Assembly: GCF_000003815.2 (NCBI RefSeq)
Contig: NC_049985.1
Location: 3,233,930-3,297,929 of the forward strand
Origin: Branchiostoma floridae
Lineage: Eukaryota > Chordata > Leptocardii > Amphioxiformes > Branchiostomatidae
DNA length: 64,000 bases
Direction: 5' to 3'
The position numbers were made by a program, and so were the translations under genes. The notes under the pieces were generated by a model. It made no database searches. It saw only the letters and a program-made list of their open reading frames with translations, and was not told the origin of the DNA. This document shows, one piece after another, positions 22,401 through 34,400 of this stretch (the stretch's first letter is position 1; each line of letters begins with the position of its first letter).

Positions 22401-25400
22401 GCTACATATAATGTTAAGGTACGGTAGTAGCTTTTAGGCTGTGATGCTATCGTGTCAGTCCCATGTTGATTGTGTTTTATAGCTAATTTTGATTGTGTTA
22501 TAAGTGTAAACTCTGCAACTTGTCTACACATGTTTTAAGAACAGAGAAGAAGCATGTAAACTACATGTTTTCTATCACTCTCTTTGTATCAAATTTTGAC
22601 TGCATTTGGCCCCAAAGGGGCAGGAATATGCAATAAACTTCACTGTCATTGTCATTGTCATTTCTGTTTATTCCAGTCCTGCCCACTTTAATTGTCTTCA
22701 TGACCAAGATTCAAGATTATCAGTCAATCCTCAGCAGGCCTGATCATGACAGAAAACAATTTTTCCAACTAAAGTCAATTTGCTTCCTATGTGCATTGTC
22801 TATACTGTATACAGTAGCAGATCTCAAGCAAATTTCTACAACATTCTATTAGAGTCATACAAATTAAATGTTTGCTTCTTGGACTAAACAATATTAGGCC
22901 ACAGTGACTTAATCTAATGGATGACATCTTCTGGAGATCCCAAAACTTAATAATGCAGGAGGGTGAAAAAAAAATCCAGCAAAGAAAAAGATGCCGCTAA
23001 ACCACAGGACTAAACATTTAGTCCATTCTTTTAGAGGCTTGGTTTGTTTTATGTTCACCTCCAGTAAGACACAATTGTCACCATTATTTTCAATAACGTT
23101 TTCATTGCAATTCATGGAAACAATAGCACTATGGCCCATGCTCTGAACAAGTGCCCCCTTACGCTGGGAAGTATAAAATCCAGATTGATGTTTACTGGGT
23201 GACATGTGGCTACAGCTTTTTAAAGGCTATGGGACGAATGAATGATGAATGAATGAATGTGGCTACAGCTTTTTTTTTAGAAGAGGCAAAAATCAATGTG
23301 TGCATGGATGTCATCCATAAAATCAAGCCACTGTGGCCTTTAAGGTACATGTAAAATTCTGGCCTGGAAGATCAGCATGATGAAAGCAGTTTCAGTCAGG
23401 GGAAAATCTGTCCCTGACATAGCACTGTCTGGGAGATTTCGTTACATTATATATATAGCTAGCCCTCTGTTTTTATCCTGTTGCAGATGTATTATAATAG
23501 GAAGAAAATGAATTGGTGTGGCCAAAGGAGCTTTTCAAACAGGAAAGAAGCAGACTCGCCTGTCATAATACTGCTCTTGGCAACACATAACAACAGCTCT
23601 GAGGCTCTAAAGCACAAAAGCTTCCAGCATCAGAAACAAAAGAAGCATGAAAGTTCATCTGCATATTTAGGGAATTTCATAACAAAGTTAAGACATGGAT
23701 CCAACATCTTTGGTACAAAATCAATTTTCTCAGTCAGTTTTCTTGTTATTAAATCGACAGTTACTGGATAAATGGCTATTATTAAGAGAGCAATATTAGT
23801 TAAGCCTTCATCAAAGAAAAAATACAATTACTAACCAGAGCCAGGAAAGTGATTCAAAAGCTACAAAGGGGAAATGTGTAATGTTTTTCTTTCCTTCCGT
23901 ACAATCAGGATTATTTCAACCCAGCAGGCCCGCAAAATGATCAGTTACAAATCACCTGGCTTTGTGCTGTGATTAAAAAGCTGCATTGCGTCTTGGCAAC
24001 CATTAATTTCCTTTCGTTGTAGCTACGATATAACATCAACATCCGTATGAACTTGACTTTCATCTCTTCCAAACATATACCAGAGTCTGAATTGAAAGCT
24101 AAATTCAATTTTACCCACTTGAGAGAGCAGAAACTGTGTGGATATATATATGTTGGGAAGCAAACTGCGCAGTTGTACAGTTGGCTACGCTCGGCACAAC
24201 AGCCACAACCAAGACTTCCCTGGCTTGTCTTAGACCACTTGAGCCGACTTCTAAGTACAATCTACGGGTGCTTGTGACTGGATACAGTTCTTTAAGACAA
24301 GGTTTCTTGGTAAGTCTTTACCTTATTTCTATTGACTGTAGATCTTCAACTTATAAAAAAAGAAGTTCTGCTTTTAAACAATTCCATAAAATTGGTCTGG
24401 ATTCCGTAAAACTGGTATGAATTCTGTAACTGTTACATAAAATTCTTCCATGTGCAGACACCCCTGCATCCATAGAAAAGACCCGTATCACTGCTAACAC
24501 TCTTGAACCTTTATATATACATGTATGCACACAGTTGATACTCAGGTCAGACTGGGTGGTCCTTGACAGACCAAAACAACTTGGGAGCTGAGCACAGAAT
24601 CCTTGTTCTACAGAGCACTCAACTGTGAAGAACTAAACAAGGTATGCAAGGTTGTTACCTTCAAATAATGAATATCTGGCATGTTTCCTAGAATCTGTAG
24701 TTACAGTATAGAATTGTAACTAAAGGACTTATAAAGCATCCAATAAAGCAGCCAATAAAGCATGTAAGTTGTGTTCTTTCAGCAATATGCATGACATGAT
24801 TGGCTACAGTATGTTGCTGCAGATCAGCATGTTTTATAACTCTTAGTCTTAATTTTTTTCACTCAATGTTCCTATTTTTGCGGTCTGTTGCAATCCCTGT
24901 TGTTACATGACTAAAAAAAGTGTTTTTCAAACAAGGAAGCTTTGTGAATGGTGCACCAAACCTTTTTTATTGTTAGATGAGTACGAAAAAAAACGGACCT
25001 GAAATAATCAGTAGACCGGACCTTGAACGAATTTGACAATGAAAATATTATATGGGTAGGCATTCACAAGTTTTGTGAAGTAGAGTAGAGTTTAAAAAGT
25101 GACATTTATATCATGTTTCTACATTCAAACTTGGAGTTTTTTACATAGAGATTTTGAAATACCACTCCACGAAACAGATTGATTTGTAGCAAAATGGATT
25201 CATTGTTTCGAGTATCGCCCATTTACAACTTTTCTTAGACAGTTACTTTTAGGTCCTGATTGTCTGGACCTGAACTGGAACTGAATTTTCTGTACCAGTA
25301 CCCTAGTCACAAGCATTCCCTTCTCTTACAAGGATGTCCAACAAGCTGAAGAGACTGATGGTTCTTCTGCTGATCATCCTGAAGGAAACTGGACCGATCT

Positions 25401-28400
25401 CAGCCTGCAACAGCAGCTGTTTATCAGAATGCAGATGTAGCCTTAAAGGCCTGAGCACTGTTCCTCAGTATCTACCTTCAAGTGTCACCATCCTTTACTT
25501 AAGATACAATAAGATCACAACCATAAGTCCATCTGATTTCTCAAGATACAGAAGTTTAATTAAACTAGATCTGTTATGCAACCAAATAACTAAGATTCAG
25601 CCAGGTACATTTTCTTACCTACCACAGCTTAAAGTGATGCACCTGGAGTTCAACGAGATAACAAACATTCAGTCAGGCACATTTTCTAACCTACCACAGC
25701 TTCAATGGTTGTACCTGTCCTACAACCAAATTACTGACATCCAGCCTGGTGCATTCTTAAATCTATTAAATCTCTGGCACTTAAGCCTGAAGTCAAACAA
25801 GCTAACAACCATCGAGCCCAGTATATTCTCAGATCTCCCTCAGCTCCAAACATTGAACTTAAACTCCAACCAGATGGTGACACTTCCCTTGGCAGCCTAT
25901 TCCAAACTATTGGCAATTTCTACAGTATCTATCAACAACAACCCCTGGCAGTGTGACTGTAGGATGCTTCCTGTTAGGCTAAACATGAGTGGGTCTCATC
26001 CATTTGAAAATCAAACGATTTGTTCTAAACCCGAAAGCTTGAAAGAGCAAAAGCTGAAAGATATCAGTCCTGACGATCTGACCTGTGCAGAACCAAGCAT
26101 TGTGAGCTTTCAGAGGGTTGAAAATAACATATTGGCACAGGGGCAGCCTCTCCATTTGGTCTGCAAAGCTTCAGGTATCCCTACACCAGACATCACAGTC
26201 ACCCTCCCATCTGGACTGAATGCTACTGTTGAGTCAGGAGGGAGAGTGACTATGGGTGTGAATGGTGCCATTACCGTAACTAATATTACTGCAGCAGATG
26301 CTGGTCTGTATGTCTGCACTGCAGCAAATCATGTTGGCTCCACATCTGCCATACTCTGTGTCGATGTCCTCTTCAACCTGCCCACAACTACTACAAATGC
26401 TTCACCTCTCTGTGTAGGCCCCACCAGTACTTCAGACCATCCCACAAACAACAACAACAACAATATCACATCTTTTCCTTCTTCCTCTGCACCTGTTCAT
26501 GTCTATTCTTTACCTTCAGAAGAACCTGAATCTCATCCAAATCTCTCCATGTCTGTTCCCATTGCCCCTATTGCTGGTGCAGCAGCCGGCACTGTCCTCA
26601 TTGGTACCATCGTTCTCACAATCTGTTGGAAGAAGTGGACTAGGAATCGTTCTGTTGGCCCAGACCCTGGTGTTGTGTCCAACAGCACAGACACCACAGC
26701 TGCTGTAGCAACTGGTGGTCATAACCAGATGCAGCATGGTAATGCTGACGATTGATGATTTGATAGGTTAAAAAAATTCAGACACCATCCAACATATTTT
26801 TGCCAAAAAAGGTGTGTTTCTTCAAGGCTTTCCCCTTTCAAGACGAAGTATGGACAATTTTGAATGACACCTGATTACACCAAGGAATCTAGAAATTTCT
26901 AAATCAATGTTTGACAACCAAGAAAATGAAAACTTGGCTTTTGGCCAATGGACAGAGATTAGTTAGTGACTGTGCTTTATCATTAACTTGGCTGAGATTA
27001 CCCAGCATGAGTTATTATTAACTTGGCTGATGGACAGAGCTTAACCAGTGTGAGTTATTATTAACTTGGCCAGTGTAAAGAGCTTAACCAGTGTGAGTTA
27101 TTATTAACTTGGCTGATGGACAGAGCTTAACCAGTGCGAGTTATTATTAACTTGGATGGACAGAGCATAACCAGCATCAGTTATTATTAACTTGGCTGAT
27201 GGACAGAGCTTAACCAGTGTGAGTTACTATTAATTTGATGATGTACAGAGTTTAATCAGTGTGAGTTATCATTAACTTGTCTGATAGTCAGAGCTTAACC
27301 AGTGTGAGTTATTATTAACTTGGCCAGTGTAAAGAGCTTAACCAGTGTGAGTTATTATTAACTTGGCTGATGGACAGAGCTTAACTAGTGTGAATTATTA
27401 TTAACTTGGCTGATAGATAGAGCTAAACCAGTGTGAGTTACTATTAACTTGGATGGACAGAGCTCAACCAGTGTGAGTTATTATTAACTTGGCTGATGGG
27501 CAAATCATAACCAGTGTGAGTTATTATTAACTTAGTTGGACAGAGCTTATCCAGTGTGTGTTAATATTAACTTGGCTGATGGACAGGGCTTAATCATTGT
27601 TAGTTATTATTAACTTTTTAACTTGGCTGATAGACTGAACTTAATCAGTTTGAATTATTTGTTATCATTAAACTTGTCTGATAGTCAGAGCTTAACCAGT
27701 GTGAGTTATTATTAACTTGGCCAGTGTAAAGAGCTTAACCAGTGTGAGTAATTATTAACTTGGCTGATGGACAGAGCTTAACTAGTGTGAATTATTATTA
27801 ACTTGGCTGATAGATAGAGCTAAACCAGTGTAAGTTATTTAATTAACTTGGATGGACAGATCTTAATCAGTGCAAGTTATCATTAACTTGTTGATGTACA
27901 GAACTTAACCAGTGTGAGTTATCATTAACTAGGATGGACAGAGCTCAACCAGTGTGAGTTATTATTAACTTTGCTGATGGGCAAATCATAACCAGTGTGT
28001 GTTAGTATTAACTTTGCAGATGGACAGAGTTTAACCTATATGTGTTATTATTAACTTGAGTGATAGACAGAATTTAACAATATTGTGTTATTATTTACTT
28101 GGATGGACAGAGTTTAACCAGTGTGTTAATATCAATTCAGCTGATAAACGTAACCATTGTGTGTTATTATTAACTTGGCTGATGGACAGAGCTTAAACAG
28201 TATGGTTATTATCAATTTAGATGGAAAGAGTTTAAGCAGTGTGTGTCATTATTAAGTTGGCTGATAGAGCTCAACAACTGTGTGTTATTATTGACTTACA
28301 TGATGGACTGAGCTTAATCAGTGTGAGTTTTCATTAACTTGGCTGATAGACAGAGTCTAACAAGTGTGTGTTAACTAAGATGGACAGAGTTTGACCAGCG

Positions 28401-31400
28401 TGGATTAACATTAACTTGGCTGATAGACAGAGTTTAAAAAGTGTGTGCTATTATCAACTTAGATGGACAGAGTTTAACCAGTGTGTTAATATTCACTGGC
28501 CAATAGAGCTTAACCAGTGTGTGTTATTTCTAACTTGGCTGACATACAGGGTTTAACCAGTGTGATGTATTATGAACTTGGCTCATGGGCAGAGCTTAAC
28601 CAGAGTGTGTAATTGCTAACTTATTAACTTTACTGATAGACTGAACTTAATCAGTTTGAGTTATCATTAAAATTTTGCTGATGGGCAGAGCTTAACTAGT
28701 GTGTGTTATTATTAACATATACATCTGACCATCTGACTCTCCAGAAGATGACTACAAGTATTAAAACGAACACAGCAAATTAAAGCAGGGCTTAGAATTA
28801 GCTGTAACAAAACCAAAGCAACGCAGGTCGGAAAACATCTCATAAACACACAGCTGCATATTGACGGCAAACCTGCAGAGAATGTTACTGAGTTCACATA
28901 TTTGGGTTGCGTAATTACTGCTGCGGAAGATTCATACACAGACATCAACTCCCGTATTGGTAAGGCAGCGTCAGCCTTTAGAAGAATGCAAACAGTTATA
29001 GCAGGTCACTATCCAGTAAACTCAAAGTGAAGTTTTTTTTTGTTTTTTGTTTATTAGGATCTCCATTAGTGACTGATACGTCACTATTCTTCCTGGAGTC
29101 CGGGTGAATGGTACACATTTTTACCCGAGTAAAGTGAGGAAAGTCGTGTAAAGTGCCTTTCCCAAGGGTGTGACATGACAGGGTTTGAACTCAGAACCTT
29201 TTGGGCCTGAGCCTAGCGCGCTGCCGATTGCGCCACGCAATCTCACATGTTGCTCCAATCAGTGTATCGAAGGAGTGAGACAAAACCTCTTAGTATTTGT
29301 ACCACCACTATTGCAGGAAGAAGGATAAAGCACACAGAACATTTATTTATTCATTCTTTTAGAATGCCTGCGGAAAGACATGCTAAAACAGGGCTGCTAG
29401 GGAAGACCGAAATTAACTTAGAGGCACATGCTACAGGGGGACCTTTGGGGATTGGGGATTAACTTGAGGGAAGCGGAAACCCTTGCCCAAAACCGCCCTG
29501 AATGGAGGCGGCTTACTGCCCAATGTATCACTAGACACAGGAGGATCTAAGTATTCACACGGCTGATGGTAAGTGGTCTCTCTCTCTCTCATCAATGTAC
29601 ACTCATAGCTGGTACTTGAAAAAAAATTCTGGTCTCACAGTATTAGTGATATCAAATGGTCTTTACTATATATCTCTACCAGAGAAGCTAACAATGTCAC
29701 ACATTTAGTAAGATTTAGAGTGTTCAGAGGCAACTCTCTGTCTTCTTGACTAACTTGTTCCCCCAACGACCTGGAGGTCAAGGGACTAGGTAGGTAGGTA
29801 GGTAGCGTGTTCATATCACTCAGGGCAAAAGTAACAAACACAGACACACGCACAGTGACACACAAACATGCACACATAACACACACATACAAATGCACAC
29901 ACACACACACACACTGGAGCAGCTCTTACCTGCTACATAGATGCCCTGGTCGGGTCCGGAGAAGGCTGCCTGCTGCCACAGATGGGGAGGCTTGACTCGA
30001 CTCTTCAGCATGCCAGCCGAGCTGAAGGCGACGCACTGCTCAGCCTCCAGACAACGCTTCTTCATGGCCTGGGGGAAGTTTTTAAAATTTTTTTTTACTC
30101 AGGATTCACCGCAAAACAAGGTTCATGGAGCCACTTGAGCATTTTGGGTTACAATACTGGATTGTGAAAAAAAAGTCCTGTTAACCCTTGACTTGAAAAG
30201 TTTCATTGTACCCCACAGGGAATGAATCCGTGGAAGCTTGTTCCATAACAATGTAGTTCTAAGAAAGAAGCTGTCAGCGTGGACCTTCCTAAAAGGTGGA
30301 TTATGGAGGAAAAAAGGATGCAACTGTTACGGTTTCCTTCCGGTCTACAAGGCTCAGACACCACATGGTGTTTAAATTTCCTTCTTGTGTCTACAGATGC
30401 ACTGTAAATGCAGAAACTTTCGCGGTGGTATAATGTTCCCGGTTTTCGCGTGGCCACTTCACTGCCAACATAAAACCACAGCGAACATTTTTCCATGGCA
30501 GTAAGACACTACAGTGCATGGTGCTACCGCAAAAAGTCCTTTTTTCCGTTCCCACAAAATTAAATCCCTACGAACTCTAATGAGGAATGCAATCCCTTAA
30601 AAAATACAACTTCTCCTGGAGATTATGTGACCTATTCCTCTAACTTACTTCTGGGTTGTTCTTCAGACTGGTAGCTTTAATGATGTCCCCTCCAGGAGAG
30701 TCCACCCCCTGGTAGAAGTGGAACGGTCCCCTGGTCATGTCGGGTAGTGGTATGTTGTTCTTCATGGCATATTTCCGAAATCTGCAAGAAAAATCTTTTA
30801 TTCTAATTTCATTGAGAAACTTTCCTCAACAGTACAGTGACAGAGATATCGATCAGGTTTTGCTCACTAAAGAGCCTTTCTTCCACTGGTCTTAAAAAAG
30901 AAGACAGGCAGTATATACATGAACAGTTTCTACAGATTCATTGTACAAGGGAAATTCCCCTTAGGCTAGCTCTTTTTAACAAGCACAGTGGACCGCGGCT
31001 TAATGTCCCGTCCTAAGGACTAAGTCCTTTCTGGTAGTGTGCATGTCTGGTCAGCAACCTAGCCAGAATTAAACTCACAGCTTCCACATGTGGTTCCAGA
31101 GACAAGACCGCTAACCACTGGACTACACACACTACCTGTAACAAATTTATGCTGGATCAGATGAACTGACTATAGGAATAGGAAGGGGATGATGTGAGTA
31201 ACTTAGATTACAGATCACTTCGGTGTGATGGCGATGTAAGATGTCGGAGGAAAGAAAAGACTTCAGAGACTAATCCACACTAAGTCCTACTCACATGTCC
31301 CTCTGCTCCTGGACCATCGCTTTCAGCTCCTCATTTTTTCGTGCCATCGCCTCGCTCTGGAGTCTCTCCTCACGCTCATTTCTCTCTGACAAAAGCCTAG

Positions 31401-34400
31401 AAGAAATTAGAATACATCACGACTGTTTACAACAAAGCCTTAAAATGGTTTACATGTAAGTTGAAGCAGTTGCCATTTGTCATGGAAGCTCATCTGTGTT
31501 AGTAGTAATCATATAGTACAATGCTAAACTTTCTTCCAACATAAATGTATACACGGATCAAATTTTCAACAACCACTGAGACCGCCATCCTTATAAACTT
31601 CCTGACACGTTTGTCCAATTGCTGATGTCAAGATCATCCATAAGATCACTTGTTATGTATACATGTACCTTTGTGTTGGAAGAAAGTTTAGAATTGTACT
31701 ATAGTTGCCATTTTATTTAAATGTAAAAAAAACACCATCCTGGTGAGGGTGGATCAAAACTTACAGTCCATTCTTATACAGGTAGTACCTAAATGTCCAA
31801 AACTGGGCCAGGTTCGTTATGCCTTAAGGTGGTTTAACTTCCTGAACTGCCTGGCTTATGCAAAACAAAGAAAGCAAAAAACAACCATAAAAACAAAAAA
31901 GGAAAAACATTGGAAAGTAATAAACCTAAGGTATTAGAAATTATCTACACAACCATTAGATAAAAGCAAACAAGGTCTGGAGGTACCTAAAAACTACAGA
32001 TGAAATCATAGATTAAAGTACTTACTATATGGTTGTAGCCTCCGGGCCACAAAATAAACAATGCATACTGAGGCTGTAGAAATAAAAAAAAACACATAGC
32101 TGACAACATAACTTAAAACAAGCTTTGAAATAAATACTGAAAAACATTTATCTGCTTTAGACAAACTGCAATGTGTTTTCAGAGGAGGAAAAAGATATAA
32201 AAGTATACTTATGACTTGTAAGTTGTATACTTTCTATGTGACAAATAGATCTAAGTAACAAGTGTCAATCCCTCTATGTAAGACACACAAAACCTCTTGA
32301 TATGATCAGTGTACAGAAAGTCTTCAGGTTGTTTTCTCATGAAAAAATCTTATCATAAGTGGACTTGAAAACTTCATTTGTCAAACGTCACTGAAATGAT
32401 GACGGAGAAAAAAGGAATTGTGGTGTAAAAAGAGTCTCTGTATTTAAGGCTCACATGAGTGTTATTATTAAGTTTATTCAGGTACAGTGCTATTACATTG
32501 ATGTTCCAGCCTTTTCGAACTGTACCTACATGATTTTTGCAGAAATGTACAGGGACTCAGAACCCTAGCCTTACCTGTCTCTAAACTTCTGGGACAGACT
32601 GGCATGTTTGGACTTCTGGTTCCTGTTCTGCTGCTCTCGATACTTCAGAGCCCACTGCACAAACTCTCCCACACCTAAAACACACAGCAGCAAAGATTAC
32701 TAGTACCTTACTGCAAGGATCAGTTGGGCTACTCTACCACTGGCGATGACAGAGAAGATAGATGCTAAGCATAGTAGTTACATGTTCATTGTTCCCTTAG
32801 GCTAGTACAATAAACAGTGGACCACATCTCAACAACCCCTCTTAAAGACTGCAAACCTTTCCTGTAATGTGCATATCTGGTGAGAGACACCACTAGAATT
32901 TGCTCTCTCACAATTGCTTGGTCCAGAGGTGGGTTAAGATGCACTCTCACTGCACTTGCGTCAAGCTTGCATCACTGTGGGGTTCGTTCACTGCATCACT
33001 GTTTTGTTATTTTCTCTGATTCTTTTATAAGTCAGACATTTCATAATATGTAAAAGTATGACTTAGAAGACGACAAAATACACAAAAAGGAAGAAAATTT
33101 GTTCTTTATCTCTGAAAGTATCTTTCGAACCCCACAGTCACGCAAGCTTGACGCAAGTGCAGTGAGAGTGCACCTTTAGCAACCATTGAACTGTGCATAA
33201 ATCACAGTACTCTGAATCACAGTCAAACCTGGTAAGACAACCACATGGCACAGGCAACCACCTCCAGTCACAAGCCACAATGAAGCAGCCCCACCAATTA
33301 GGTAACTCATGTGCTGAGTGTTTCCCTACCTTGTTGGAGTGAAACCTTGGGTCTGAAGCCCAGCTGCTTGAGGGAACACTGGACATCTCCGACCATCCTG
33401 ACGACCTCCAGGGGCGGGGCCAGTACCTTCACCTGTCAGGACAACATTCAAGCAATTTATATTCCTATATCAATGCTGTCCTTTCTTGTAATAAAGTTGT
33501 ATTCACATTTCTTACTATTTATGTCAACTGTGACTTAGTTTGTCTTGGTTTGTTCATGTCTTCACCTTCATTTATACATTTATGAAGGTTAGACATCCAG
33601 GTATTTTACAATTAATATTCAAAATTCAATCTCCACCTTTATCCAGTTGTAGAGATTTAATTGTATTTGAACACTTACACATATTTTTATAAATAAACAG
33701 AATAATGAGTATTTGTCAGTGAGTGAATGAAGTACATTTATGTACACTCAGTCAAACCTGAACAAGTGACCACCTCTACATAGATATTCTATGAAGATAT
33801 TCCTGAACTGAACCTGCAAAAGGCCAACTCCCTTGACAGAAGCAGAATGTTGTAGATCAGTGATCCGACCTGAAAGACATCCAAAATGTCCAACCCTTGT
33901 AAGACGGGGAACAAAAGACGCTAAACTGGATAGTGAGTGAGTGATTCAAAACTCACCGCCTGAGCTTGAATGTTGAGCTGCTGCTCCAGAAGTGCCACGA
34001 TGTCCACAGCGGAGTATGCCTGCCCCGAGGCCAGGTTAAACCAGGGTTGTAGCCAGGCCGAAATCATTTTCCGTCCCCCCACTTTTGACTGAAAATCCTA
34101 TCGAGCGCCGTAGGCGCGACGTTCCTAGGGGGGTCCGGGGGCATGCTCCCCCAGAAAATTTTGAAATCTAGACCCTCTGAAACGCTATTTCCAGCATTTT
34201 GAGCTGTTAATACATCTGTTTTGGTAAAAGAAATTACACAAGGGTTTTACGCTGGATTTTATTTAGGAAAGGGGCCGATGCTACCGCCACCGCAGTGATC
34301 GCACAGATTGCTGGTATGAGGGTAAGATTGTAAGCGTGTTACACAGCTGCACTTCTATACTGTATAGAATTTACACAGAAAAGAAACAGCACGTTTAGTA

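Noticed and set aside
32026..32073. Possible 48-base exon of the epimerase gene on the minus strand
   Set aside because: It has acceptable splice sites, but its phase-2 end followed by the next exon creates TAG. The flanking exons join in frame without it. At most it would be a poison exon.
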